Of a stretch of 64,000 bases of DNA, positions 45,963 to 54,678 are shown piece after piece. Made by a program: the position numbers and the translations under genes. This DNA is from Pseudoxanthomonas sp. JBR18. GTDB taxonomy: Bacteria > Pseudomonadota > Gammaproteobacteria > Xanthomonadales > Xanthomonadaceae. The stretch's first letter is position 1. Every line of letters starts with the position of its first letter. A model generated the notes under the pieces. The model did no database searches, had not been told where the DNA came from, and worked only from the letters and a program-made list of their open reading frames with translations. The stretch lies in the NCBI RefSeq assembly GCF_028198165.1, contig NZ_CP116339.1, positions 3,169,001-3,233,000 of the forward strand, read 5' to 3'.

Positions 45963-46663
45963 GGAGGCGTGCCATCCGTGGTGGCGCGCTCCGCGACGCG
46001 CGCCTGGCGCAGGCGACGCTCCATCCGCAGCAGCCGCAGCGCCTGCACAGCGAAGGCGGCCACGGCCGTGGGCAACGCCCACAGCGCGATATGCAGGGGT
46101 TCGAGCACGATGCCGTTGCGCGCATAGAAGCCCTGGATCAGCAGCACCGCGCCGATCGCCACGAACACATCCTCGCCAAAGAACAGGCCGATGTTGTCGG
46201 TGGCCGCGGCATGGGCGCGGATCTGCTCGCGTTCGTGCGGCTGCAACGGGCCGAGGTCGCGTTCGGCCGCCGCCTCGCTCATCGGCGCCACCAGCGGGCG
46301 CACGGTCTGCGCCGGGCCGGCGACGTGGGTCAGGCCGACCATGCTGATGAGCTGGCGCAGGCCCAGGTAGGCGATCTGAAAACGCGCCAGGGTCAGCCCG
46401 CGGAAACGCACGATCCACGCCTGCGCCCGTTCGCGCAGGCCGTAGTGCTCCAGCAGGCCGATGGCCGGCAGGGTCAGCAGGAACATCATCAGCGCGCGGT
46501 TCTGGACGAAGCCATTGCCGATCAGCGCCAGCAGGTTGGGCAGGGCGATCTTCGCCAGCAGCCCACTGGTCAGCGCCGCCACGATCACGACCAGCAGCGG
46601 GTTGAAGCGCAGGACGAAGCCCAGCACCACCACGCCGATGCCCAGCAGCGGCCAGGCGTTCAT
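45956..46663 (-). CDS. DUF969 membrane protein (probable transporter half)
   Basis: A 235-residue integral membrane protein with hydrophobic helices near 4-22, 25-45, 58-75 and 165-215, and a conserved cytoplasmic patch with GLTHVAGPAQTVRPL. It starts at the ATG at 46663, overlapping the pxpA stop codon by 4 nt. The C-terminus is short and basic. Paired with DUF979; function inferred from the pyroglutamate operon. Confidence 0.85.
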   Translation of the reverse strand: MNAWPLLGIGVVVLGFVLRFNPLLVVIVAALTSGLLAKIALPNLLALIGNGFVQNRALMMFLLTLPAIGLLEHYGLRERAQAWIVRFRGLTLARFQIAYLGLRQLISMVGLTHVAGPAQTVRPLVAPMSEAAAERDLGPLQPHEREQIRAHAAATDNIGLFFGEDVFVAIGAVLLIQGFYARNGIVLEPLHIALWALPTAVAAFAVQALRLLRMERRLRQARVAERATTDGTPPC

Positions 46664-47412
46664 GGCGCCTGCTTGGACGGTGCGACGACGCGGCAGCCAA
46701 CCTCGTCCAAGGCGGCGCGCAGGGCCCGGGCGAAGTCGGCGGCATCGGGGCGGTCGCCATGCAGGCACAGGGTATCGGCACGCAGGGCGACAGGTTCGCC
46801 GGTGCGGGCGGTGACCTGGCCCCGCAGCAGGGCGCGCACCTGCGCGATCGCGCTCGGGGTGTCTTCGATGCTGGCGCCCGGCGTCCCGCGCGGAGTCAGG
46901 CGGCCATCGGCTTCGTAGCGGCGCTCGGCGAAGACTTCGTGTGCGACCCGCAGACCGGCCGCCGTGCCGGCGCTGGTCAGTGCGCTGTCGGACAAGCCAT
47001 AGAGGATCAGGGTCGGATCGTGGTCGCGCACGGCCGTGGCGATGGCGCGCGCAAGCACGGGGTCGGCGGCGGCCTGGTTGTAGAGCGCGCCGTGCGGCTT
47101 GACGTGGCGCAGCGTGGCGCCGGCGGCGTTGACGATGGCCTGCAGCGTGCGCAGCTGGTCCAGTACCAGCGCGTGGGCGTGGGCCGGCGTGAGGTCGAGC
47201 GCGCGACGGCCGAAATGTGCGCGATCGAGATGGGAGGGGTGTGCACCGATGGCCACGCCATGCTGCAGGCACAGGGCCACGGTCTGGCGCATGGTCGCAG
47301 CGTCGCCGGCATGTCCGCCGCAGGCGATGCTGGCCGAGGAAATGTAGGGCATGACCGCGGCATCGTCGCAGCCTTCGCCCAGGTCGCAGTTGAAATCCAG
47401 GGAGCGGGTCAT
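46660..47412 (-). CDS. pxpA: 5-oxoprolinase subunit PxpA
   Basis: LamB/YcsF family subunit of the ATP-dependent prokaryotic 5-oxoprolinase, which opens 5-oxoproline to glutamate with PxpB and PxpC. It has 250 residues from the ATG at 47412. Signatures are LDFNCDLGEGC, SIACGGHAGD, GAHPSHLDRAHFGRR and VKPHGALYN. It is translationally overlapped with pxpC upstream and DUF969 downstream. Confidence 0.95.
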   Translation of the reverse strand: MTRSLDFNCDLGEGCDDAAVMPYISSASIACGGHAGDAATMRQTVALCLQHGVAIGAHPSHLDRAHFGRRALDLTPAHAHALVLDQLRTLQAIVNAAGATLRHVKPHGALYNQAAADPVLARAIATAVRDHDPTLILYGLSDSALTSAGTAAGLRVAHEVFAERRYEADGRLTPRGTPGASIEDTPSAIAQVRALLRGQVTARTGEPVALRADTLCLHGDRPDAADFARALRAALDEVGCRVVAPSKQAP

Positions 47413-48341
47413 CGCCTCGCCGCGTGCAGGGCCAACCCGATTCTGGCCATGCGCGCACGCACCTCGCAAGCGGCGGCCTGGGCCTGTGCCAGGGTGACCG
47501 CCTCGAACCACATCGCTTGCCCGGGACGCAGCTGGGCCAGCCGCGGCAGGTCGGCGCCGATCACGTGGCCCAGCCGTGGATAGCCACCGACGGTCTGCGC
47601 ATCGGCCAGCAGCACGATGGGTTGTCCATCGGGCGGAAGCTGGAGCGTGCCGGGGGCCACCGGTTCGGACAGGCCGGGGCCGGGCGCGTCGGGCAGCGGC
47701 GGTCCCTGCAGGCGCAGCCCCTGCCGGTCGCTGCGCGGGCTGGCCTGCCAGGCCGTGCCGGCCAGGGCCTGCGCGGCGGCCACGGTGCTAGGAACGTAGC
47801 GGATTGGCGCCGGCGCCGGGGTGGGATCGACCCACCAGCGCGGCCAGTGCGGCAACCGTCCATGGATCGCGGACGGCGCGTCGACGGGGAGCCTGTCGCC
47901 GGCCTGCAAGGCGCGCCCCTCCAGACCGCCGAAACCGCCACGCAGGTCGGTGCTGCGGCTGCCCAGGACCGGCGTGACCGCGAAGCCGCCGGCCACGGCG
48001 AGGTAGCTGCGGATTCCGTCGCCAATCCCGCCCAACACCAGTGTGCCGGCCGGAACTTGCACCGGACGCCCCATCGGGATCGATGTGCCGTCCAGGCGCG
48101 CCTGGATCCGGGCCCCGGTCAGGGCGATCGTCGCCGGCGCGGGCAGGCGCAGGGTCGGGCCGCGCAGGGTCAGTTCGAGCACGGCGGCCTGGGCGGGGTT
48201 GTCGACCAGGCGGTTGGCCAGCCACGCCGCGAGCGGGTCGAGTGCACCGGCCACGGCCACGCCAAGATGGCGCAAGCCCGTGCGGCCGGTGTCCTGGACG
48301 GTGGTCAGCAGGCCGGGCGCGAGGACCTCCCAGGCACTCAC
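47409..48341 (-). CDS. pxpC: 5-oxoprolinase subunit PxpC
   Basis: Biotin-dependent-carboxyltransferase-like subunit (urea amidolyase family). It has 310 residues. Conserved features are LAPGLLTTVQDTGRTG, VAVAGALDPLA, LELTLRGPTL and the C-terminal GYPRLGHVIGADLPRLAQ. It overlaps pxpB and pxpA by 4 nt each, indicating tight co-translation. Confidence 0.95.
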   Translation of the reverse strand: MSAWEVLAPGLLTTVQDTGRTGLRHLGVAVAGALDPLAAWLANRLVDNPAQAAVLELTLRGPTLRLPAPATIALTGARIQARLDGTSIPMGRPVQVPAGTLVLGGIGDGIRSYLAVAGGFAVTPVLGSRSTDLRGGFGGLEGRALQAGDRLPVDAPSAIHGRLPHWPRWWVDPTPAPAPIRYVPSTVAAAQALAGTAWQASPRSDRQGLRLQGPPLPDAPGPGLSEPVAPGTLQLPPDGQPIVLLADAQTVGGYPRLGHVIGADLPRLAQLRPGQAMWFEAVTLAQAQAAACEVRARMARIGLALHAARR

Positions 48342-49027
48342 CGCCCCGACGCCTCGAACTGCTCCGGCGAGATCGCCACGAAACGCACGACATCGCCCGG
48401 GGCAAGCAGGGCCGGCGTGGCACGCGTGGCGTCGAACAGGCGCAGCGGCGTGCGCCCCAGCAAGCGCCAGCCGCCGGGCGATTCACGTGGATAGACGCCG
48501 GTCTGCGCGCCACCGATGGCGACCGATCCGGCGGGGACGCGGGCGCGCGGCGTGGCCAGGCGCGGCAGGGCCAGCGCCGCGTCCAGGCCCAGCAGATAAG
48601 GGAAGCCCGGCGCGAAGCCGGTCATGGCCACGGTGTAGCGGCCCGCGGTGTGGCGTGCGATCAGCGATTCGGGCGATAGCTCCAGCTCGGCCGCCGCGCT
48701 GTCAAGGTCCTGCCCGTAGGCACCGCCGTAGCAGACGGGCAGCTCGATCACGCGCGCTGCGGGAGGGCGCAGCGTGCGCGCACTGTTGTCCAGATGGCTT
48801 TCGATCCAGCGCCGGACCTGCGCATGCGCGTCGTCTTGCCACGCAACCGGATCGAAGAACACCGCCACGCTGGCATAGGCGGGCACCACGTCGCGCAACC
48901 AGTCCGGCGCCGCCTCGCGCAGCGCGTCGGCCAGGGCGAGCGCCTGGCGATTGAGGGTGGGATCGATGGTCTGGCCCAGGCGGACCAGCAGGGCGTCGTC
49001 GGCGAGGGCTTCGAACGCGGGTGTCAT
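48338..49027 (-). CDS. pxpB: 5-oxoprolinase subunit PxpB
   Basis: Allophanate-hydrolase-subunit-1-like partner of PxpC. It has 229 residues. Typical motifs are PVCYGGAYGQDLD, TGFAPGFPYL and the C-terminal IGGAQTGVYPRESPGGW. It starts at 49027, sharing one base with the stop of the HIT gene upstream. Confidence 0.95.
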   Translation of the reverse strand: MTPAFEALADDALLVRLGQTIDPTLNRQALALADALREAAPDWLRDVVPAYASVAVFFDPVAWQDDAHAQVRRWIESHLDNSARTLRPPAARVIELPVCYGGAYGQDLDSAAAELELSPESLIARHTAGRYTVAMTGFAPGFPYLLGLDAALALPRLATPRARVPAGSVAIGGAQTGVYPRESPGGWRLLGRTPLRLFDATRATPALLAPGDVVRFVAISPEQFEASGR

Positions 49028-49434
49028 CAGCGCAGCAGGCTGCGCCAGCGGACGCGTTGCGCTTCCAAGGCGTCAGGCGCGTGGCGCACGGCCGTGCCAC
49101 TGCCCCAGACCGGGCCGGGCCAGGCCGCGTCTGCGGCGTGACGTCCGACCAGGTGCACGTGGAGCTGGCGCACGATGTTGCCCAGTGCGCCGATGTTGAG
49201 CTTCTCGATGCCCGGCTCGGCGCGCAGCAGCGCCCCGGCCTGGTTGACCTCGGCCAGCAGCAGGCGCTGCTGGCCGCCGTCCAGTTCGATCCACTCGGTG
49301 GCTCCGGCCACGCGCGGCACCAGCACCAGCCACGGGAAGCGCGTGTCGTCCATCAGCCGCACCTGCGACAAGGGGCCATCGGCGACGAAGACGCTGTCGG
49401 CGGCCAGGCGCGGATCGAGCTGGAAGTCGGTCAT
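49027..49434 (-). CDS. HIT-family hydrolase
   Basis: A 135-residue histidine-triad protein. The nucleotide-binding motif is QLHVHLVGRHAAD, keeping HxHxx with the third histidine position degenerate (LVGRH). It is of the branch with the WPGPVWG tail. These enzymes hydrolyse nucleotide phosphoramidates or dinucleoside phosphates; the substrate is unknown. It sits 9 bp after the dienelactone hydrolase gene and directly ahead of pxpB, so it is co-transcribed with the pyroglutamate genes. Confidence 0.85.
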   Translation of the reverse strand: MTDFQLDPRLAADSVFVADGPLSQVRLMDDTRFPWLVLVPRVAGATEWIELDGGQQRLLLAEVNQAGALLRAEPGIEKLNIGALGNIVRQLHVHLVGRHAADAAWPGPVWGSGTAVRHAPDALEAQRVRWRSLLR

Positions 49435-49443
49435 GCCCGGCGC

Positions 49444-50115
49444 CTAGCCGATGTTTTCCTGCAGGAAGGCCACCGCACGGCCGAAGGCCAGCTTGGCGCT
49501 GGGCTCGTCGTAGACCGCAGGGCTGGCGTCGCGGTTGAAGGCATGGTTGGCCGGATAGGTGAAGACATCCATGTCCGGCCAGGCCTTGCGCTGGGCGTCG
49601 ACGATGTCCGGGGTGATGTGCGCGTCCTGCTCGCCGAAGTGGAACTGCACCGGCGCCTTCAGCGGCTGGTCCACGAACTGACCGTTGCGGCCGCCGTAGT
49701 AGCTGATGCTCGGCAGGCCCAGGCGCTGGGCCGAGAGCAGGGCGACGGTGCCGCCCCAGCAGTAGCCGACGGTGGCGACCTTCTCGTGGCCGGCGGCGGT
49801 GCGCGCGGCCTTGGCGGCGATCTCCACCACGTCCACGGCCGCATCCAGGCCGATCTCGCCGACGATCTCCAGGCCGCGCTTCATGCCGGCATCGTCATAG
49901 GGCAGTTCCAGGCCCGGCTCGACCAGGTCGAAGAAGGCCGGCGCGATGGCCAGGTAGCCCTGCTCGGCGTACTGCTCGGCCACCTCGCGGATGTGTTGGG
50001 TCACGCCGAAGATCTCCTGGATGACGACCAGGCTGCCGCGAGGGGTGCCGACGGGGTCGGCTTGCCAGGCCGCGACCGGGCCCTTGGCAGTGGTGAGCGT
50101 GATCCATTGACCCAT
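49444..50115 (-). CDS. Dienelactone hydrolase family protein
   Basis: A 223-residue alpha/beta hydrolase. The triad is C119 (GYCWGG), D164 (GEQDAHI) and H191 (NHAFN), with E34 in IQEIFG as in true dienelactone hydrolases. No other aromatic degradation genes are near, so the natural substrate is probably another ester or lactone. It begins the minus-strand run that continues through the pxp operon. The 112 bp upstream, to greB, hold nothing recognised. Confidence 0.9.
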   Translation of the reverse strand: MGQWITLTTAKGPVAAWQADPVGTPRGSLVVIQEIFGVTQHIREVAEQYAEQGYLAIAPAFFDLVEPGLELPYDDAGMKRGLEIVGEIGLDAAVDVVEIAAKAARTAAGHEKVATVGYCWGGTVALLSAQRLGLPSISYYGGRNGQFVDQPLKAPVQFHFGEQDAHITPDIVDAQRKAWPDMDVFTYPANHAFNRDASPAVYDEPSAKLAFGRAVAFLQENIG

Positions 50116-50227
50116 GGCGAAGCCTCTTCGGAACGTGACGTAGGGCGCTCAAGTCTAAACCCGCGCCCGAAGCGTTCCGTTGCACCGAAGTGCCCGATGC
50201 GTCCCGCCGGTGGGCTGGTGTGGGCGC

Positions 50228-50737
50228 TCAGGCCGTGGGCGCGTAGGACACCGCGACGATCACGAAGCTGCCGGTGCGGCCGGGCAGGGCGGCTTCGAAC
50301 TCGTCGTCCACGCGCTTTTTGAGCATGGCCCGGGCCAGCGGCGAATCGATGCTGATGTGGCCCAGGGCCGCATCGGTTTCGTCCGGGCCGACGATGCGGT
50401 AGCGGGCCAGCTCGCCAGTGTCGGCGTCCTCCAGCTCGACCTGCGCGCCGAAGAACACCGCCTGCGGGTCGGCTGGCGCGGTATCGACCACGCGCAGGGC
50501 TTCCAGGCGCTTGCTCAGGTAGCGCACGCGGCGGTCGATCTCGCCGAGTTGCTTCTTGCGGTAGCTGTACTCGGCGTTCTCCGAGCGGTCTCCCTCGGCC
50601 GCGGCGGCGGCCAGCGCCTTGACCACTTCGGGCCGGCGCACGCGCCACAGGTCCTCCAGCTCGGCCTTGAGTGCGGCGTGGCCGGCGGGGGTGATCAGGG
50701 CGGTGCTTTTTTCGGCAGGCGGGCGCCAGCGGCTCAT
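50228..50737 (-). CDS. greB: Transcription elongation factor GreB
   Basis: Rescues backtracked RNA polymerase by stimulating transcript cleavage. It has 169 residues from the ATG at 50737 ([19 protein letters not shown]). The N-terminal coiled coil carries the acidic tip [20 protein letters not shown], and the C-terminal FKBP-like domain ends with IVAVSYAP. The [18 protein letters not shown] region and length favour GreB over GreA. Confidence 0.94.
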   Translation of the reverse strand: MSRWRPPAEKSTALITPAGHAALKAELEDLWRVRRPEVVKALAAAAAEGDRSENAEYSYRKKQLGEIDRRVRYLSKRLEALRVVDTAPADPQAVFFGAQVELEDADTGELARYRIVGPDETDAALGHISIDSPLARAMLKKRVDDEFEAALPGRTGSFVIVAVSYAPTA

Positions 50738-50854
50738 GCGGTGAAATCGGATGGATGAACGTCCGGATTTTACGCGGGGCAGCACTTGTGCCGTGGCGTG
50801 GCCATCGTCGAAGCTGCGTCCGGCCCGATGCCGATGACACCAAGGACGTCACGC

Positions 50855-52303
50855 ATGTTGATCCTGCCACTGCACAAACCCTTGAACCGCAGCAACCTGC
50901 CCTGGGCCACCGTGCTGCTGGTTCTGGTCAATGTGCTGGTCTTCGTTGGCTGGCAAGCCGGGGATACCGAGCGCCTGGCGTCGGCGTACGCCTACTACGC
51001 GCAGTCCGGCCTGGCCGAGGTGGAGGGCGACGCCTACACGCACTGGCTGCGCGAGCATGGCCGGGGCGCGCAGGCGGCCGCACTGGAGGACCTCGCTGCG
51101 CCGGCCAGGGCCGCTGCGGTGGCGCAGACCACCCAATACGACCTGCCGTTCCAGCGCGCCTTGCGCGAAGGCCAGTTGATCGAAGCTGACCAACAGGCGC
51201 AGTGGCGGCAGGCGCGTGCCGGCTACGACCAGCGGATGCATCGGGTGTTCACCGATCGCCATGTGTTGCGCCATGGCGAATGGTCGCCGCGCAGGATGCT
51301 GTCCTCGGCCTTCCTCCATGCCGGGGTGCTGCACCTGCTGGGCAACATGGTGTTCCTGCTGGCCATCGGTGTCCTGCTGGAAGGGGCCATCGGCCCGACC
51401 TTGATGCTGGCGGTGTATGTGCTTGGGGCACTGGGGTCCAGCGCGGCCAGCCTACTGTGGCGTGCGGGCGAGGTCGGTGCCGGACTGGGGGCCTCCGGGG
51501 CGATTGCCGCGATGATGGGCGCCTTCTGCGTGGTGTGGGGCCGGCAGCCGGTCCGCTTTTTCTATTGGTTCGTGGTGGTGTTCGATTACGTGCGGGCGCC
51601 GGCCATCTGGCTGTTGCCGGCGTGGCTGGGCTGGGAGGTCTACAACCTGTTCGGCAGCGGGGACAGCCATGTCGCCTTCGACGCCCACGCGGGCGGCCTG
51701 CTCTGTGGCGCCTTGATGGGGGCTGCCCTGGTGGCCGCGGGCCGCAGGCGCGATGGATTCATCCGGGACGATGTCGAGCCGACCGCGGCAGGTCCTGATG
51801 ATCGTTGGGGGCGCGCGCAGATCCACATGGGACGCATGGAGAACGACCAGGCCGAGCGCTTGCTGGAGGCGCTGGCCGCCGAGCAGCCGGCGCGCTTCGA
51901 GGTGGCCTTGGCCCGCTATCGGGTCGCGCGCAATGCCGGCGATGCGGTGCGCGCGGGTCGTCGCGCGGTCGATCTGCTCAAGCTGCGGGCGCTGGATGAG
52001 GCCCAGGCCGCGGCGCAGGTGCATGTGCTGGAACAGGAGTCTCTAGCCCTGCCCGCCGAGGTCCGCGCCGGCCTGGCCGAACGCTGGGCGGCGCTGGGCC
52101 AGTGGCAGGCCGCCGAGCGCCTGCTCGAAGGCGCGTCGGACCTGTCCGCCGAGGACCAGGCCGGGCTGTGGTTGCGCGTGGCGCTGGCCCACGACGACCT
52201 GCAGGGCCAGGCCCGGCAGCAGCGGCTGCTGAGCCTGCTGATCGAACGCTTTCCCGACGTCCCGCAGGCGCACAAGGCGCGCTTTCTGCTCGACAACGCC
52301 TGA
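50855..52303 (+). CDS. Rhomboid-family intramembrane protease with TPR-like tail
   Basis: A 482-residue membrane serine protease. The catalytic dyad is S214 in GLGASGAIAAM and H278 in FDAHAGGLLCG, with N164 and H160 in the TM2 region. Between helix 1 (about 17-35) and helix 2 (about 150) is a loop of more than 100 residues, outside the usual rhomboid core. After the last helix (about 295) a soluble tail of about 180 residues (HMGRMENDQAERLLEALAAE and onward) resembles TPR repeats. The ATG at 50855 follows AAGGA with 7 nt spacing. Substrate unknown. Confidence 0.88.
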   Translation: MLILPLHKPLNRSNLPWATVLLVLVNVLVFVGWQAGDTERLASAYAYYAQSGLAEVEGDAYTHWLREHGRGAQAAALEDLAAPARAAAVAQTTQYDLPFQRALREGQLIEADQQAQWRQARAGYDQRMHRVFTDRHVLRHGEWSPRRMLSSAFLHAGVLHLLGNMVFLLAIGVLLEGAIGPTLMLAVYVLGALGSSAASLLWRAGEVGAGLGASGAIAAMMGAFCVVWGRQPVRFFYWFVVVFDYVRAPAIWLLPAWLGWEVYNLFGSGDSHVAFDAHAGGLLCGALMGAALVAAGRRRDGFIRDDVEPTAAGPDDRWGRAQIHMGRMENDQAERLLEALAAEQPARFEVALARYRVARNAGDAVRAGRRAVDLLKLRALDEAQAAAQVHVLEQESLALPAEVRAGLAERWAALGQWQAAERLLEGASDLSAEDQAGLWLRVALAHDDLQGQARQQRLLSLLIERFPDVPQAHKARFLLDNA

Positions 52304-52324
52304 GTACCGCGCCGGGTGCGGCGC

Positions 52325-53617
52325 TCAGGCCCGGGCAATCTGGGGGGCGGCGGGCAGGCCATCGATCGCGGCCTTGGCGGCGAGCAGTCGGCGACGTTGT
52401 TCTTCGTCCTCACAGCGCGCCAGCGTCTGGTCAAGCAGCGCCGAGGCCTGGGCGTCGCGCCCAAAGCGTTCGGCCAGCAACAGCGCGGTGTCCAGCGCCC
52501 AGCGCGGGGCCTCCGGCGCCGAAGGCCAGGCCTTGAGCATGGCCAGGTGCAAGTCGACCTGAAGCTGGGCCTGGCCGGTCAGCTGCGCACGCGCGGCGAG
52601 CTGGCAGGCCTGCTCGACGGTCAATGGGACAAAGTCCGGATCGGCCTGCAGGGCTTCGCGCAGCAGGGCCAGGGCCTGCCGGTCCTGTCCGGCCTGAAGC
52701 AAGGCGGTGAGGTATTGGCGGGCGTGTTCCAGCCGCTGTTCGCTGCGGTGGCTGCTGGCCAGCAGGCGCTGGTAGAGCGCGTGCACCTCCAGCCCCACGG
52801 CGCGCGAACGCACTTCGCCACGCAGGATCTCCAGTGCCGTGTCGTTGCGCCCCTCGCGGATGTGCAGCTCCGCATCTTCCAGCAGGCGCTGGTCGGGCGC
52901 GTCGCGGATCAGGTCCAGGTCGTTGTGCGCGTCCGGTTCATAGCCCAGGACCTCGTGGTACTGGTAGACCAGATAGCCCATGAAGTGGAACGTGGCGAAC
53001 AGCCCCCAGATGGTGATGGCGGCCAGTGCCAGTTCGTCCAGCACTGGGGGGAGCAGGCCCTTGGCCCAGCGGCTGGCGGTGAGCATGCTGGCCTGCATGA
53101 CGAACAGCACGCCGAAGGCCGCCAGGTAAGGCCAGCCGATCCGGGTGGCCAGGGCGACGGCCACCGCCGGGTTGAGGGCGCGCCTGAGGCTGCCGTCCAT
53201 CGCCAGGGAGATGACGAAGCCCGGCTGCAGCAGGACGACGGCCACCAGCACGAGCAAGCCCAACGCCAGGCCACCGAAGGCGAAGGCCAGGACGACCACA
53301 ACGATCAGCGCGATCATCATCGCCAGCAGGCGCCAGACGCTTCCGTCCCGCGATGCATTGACCAGCTCGGGTGCTTCCATGCGCCCGTCCGCGGTGTGCC
53401 GCAGGATGTCGAACGCATAGCCGTAGATCGCGGCCCAGGTGACCAGGGACAGCAGCCATCCCATTCCCGGGATCAGGCTGCTCAGCGTGCACAGCGTCAA
53501 GGTCACCAGCGCGAGCAGCGCCGTGCCGTGGAGCGGGTAGAGCGGAAACCGGCGCAGGCGAGTCCAGAAGGGTTCTGGCATCGCCGGGCGGCGGGCGCGA
53601 GGCAGGCGCGGGCCCAT
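52325..53617 (-). CDS. Membrane protein with C-terminal TPR-like region
   Basis: A 430-residue protein I do not recognise beyond its layout. The first about 220 residues contain five to six hydrophobic helices, among them LHGTALLALVTLTLCTL and IGWPYLAAFGVLFVMQ; the rest (about 235-430) is helical and TPR-like (LHIREGRNDTALEILRGEVR). The order of membrane part then TPR echoes the neighbouring rhomboid. ATG at 53617 with AAAGGA upstream. It converges on the rhomboid gene with a 21-bp gap. Confidence 0.8.
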   Translation of the reverse strand: MGPRLPRARRPAMPEPFWTRLRRFPLYPLHGTALLALVTLTLCTLSSLIPGMGWLLSLVTWAAIYGYAFDILRHTADGRMEAPELVNASRDGSVWRLLAMMIALIVVVVLAFAFGGLALGLLVLVAVVLLQPGFVISLAMDGSLRRALNPAVAVALATRIGWPYLAAFGVLFVMQASMLTASRWAKGLLPPVLDELALAAITIWGLFATFHFMGYLVYQYHEVLGYEPDAHNDLDLIRDAPDQRLLEDAELHIREGRNDTALEILRGEVRSRAVGLEVHALYQRLLASSHRSEQRLEHARQYLTALLQAGQDRQALALLREALQADPDFVPLTVEQACQLAARAQLTGQAQLQVDLHLAMLKAWPSAPEAPRWALDTALLLAERFGRDAQASALLDQTLARCEDEEQRRRLLAAKAAIDGLPAAPQIARA

Positions 53618-53712
53618 GGGCTAAATCCTTTTACTTCCCCTGTGAAGACCCGATTGTGTCCTCGTGCTCGTCGGGGTGGCAACTCCTCCGGCGCCGCCTG
53701 CCGCAGGTTTCC

Positions 53713-54183
53713 TCAGTGCGCGCGCTTGAAGGTGTAGGTCCCGTCCTGGCTGCGCAGTTCGTCGGCGGACACCACGTCGAAGCGCACGTCCTGGGCCGCC
53801 TTGTCATTGGGATCCAGCAGCATCACCCCCGCCGCGGCCGACGCCCAGGTCCCGTCGCTGGTCAGTTCGGCACCAGCGGCCTTGAGGGTCTGCCGGTAGG
53901 TGCCATCGGCGGCGATCTCCAGCTGCGAGCCGTTGCCTTCGAAGGTGCCGGCCAGCGCCTTGGCGTCGATGACCCGGCCGGCCTGGTCGGTGACTTCACC
54001 GGCCGAGGCGTTGTCAACGGCGGCCACCGCGTCGGTCTCCGGCAGCGGCGGTGGACGGGTCGCCTGCACGCTGGCGTCCTGCGCGGGCGGGGTGGCGGTG
54101 ACCGGTTCGGTGTGGTCCGGCTTGCAGGCGGCCAGCAGCAGAAGCGGGATGAGCAACGTGGACGGGCGGAATCGGGGCGTCAT
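53713..54183 (-). CDS. Small lipoprotein
   Basis: A 156-residue exported lipoprotein: hydrophobic stretch and lipobox LAAC with C20. A Pro/Thr-rich spacer (about 25-55) leads to a compact domain (about 70-150) with GTFEGNGSQLEIAADGTYRQ, similar to small domains that report loss of heme or peroxide stress, but I cannot assign it. It overlaps the next upstream gene as ATGA, so the pair is co-translated. Confidence 0.8.
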   Translation of the reverse strand: MTPRFRPSTLLIPLLLLAACKPDHTEPVTATPPAQDASVQATRPPPLPETDAVAAVDNASAGEVTDQAGRVIDAKALAGTFEGNGSQLEIAADGTYRQTLKAAGAELTSDGTWASAAAGVMLLDPNDKAAQDVRFDVVSADELRSQDGTYTFKRAH

Positions 54184-54644
54184 GATGCGTCCTGGGGAAT
54201 GCGTCTGAGGATCATGCCATTGTCGCGCTCGTCCGCAGCGGTGCATGAACCGCCGTCCTGGCTCAATGATGTCGCGTCGTCGCTGATCCGGAAGCCATAC
54301 CAGCGCTCGTCTTCGTGCCGAAGCGGTGGTTCTCGATTCAGTATCAGGCAACTCCCCGCGATCTCATCGATCCACCACGGGCCGGCCACGGTTTCCTTGC
54401 GCCCTTTGCCGCGATCGCAACGCGTGGTCAGGACATAGCGCTTGTCCGCCTTGATTTGCAGGCGGGCGCGCTTGTATTCGCAGGCCGGGTCGCGGGTCAT
54501 CCAGTCCCGGACTTGCCCGCTGTAGTCGCCGGCAAGTTGCGGTTGCCGCGCTTTGGGCCATTCACTGACATGGGTGTCCTGTGCGAAAGCGACTTTGATG
54601 GAGCACGCCGCAAGACCGAGCAAACCCAGCGTCCTCATTCTCAT
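54180..54644 (-). CDS. Small exported protein, hypothetical
   Basis: A 154-residue protein with an N-terminal signal (LGLLGLAACS...AFAQ). Either a lipobox at C14 (LAAC) or signal peptidase cleavage after AFA is possible; the second puts a normal signal peptide at 1-21. The rest holds conserved-looking Trp and Cys residues (PWWIDEIAGSCLILN). No family recognised. ATG at 54644 follows AGGAGG. It overlaps the lipoprotein gene by 4 nt. Confidence 0.7.
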   Translation of the reverse strand: MRMRTLGLLGLAACSIKVAFAQDTHVSEWPKARQPQLAGDYSGQVRDWMTRDPACEYKRARLQIKADKRYVLTTRCDRGKGRKETVAGPWWIDEIAGSCLILNREPPLRHEDERWYGFRISDDATSLSQDGGSCTAADERDNGMILRRIPQDAS

Positions 54645-54678
54645 TGCCGATCCCTCCTGGAGGCGTCATCAACGCTGG

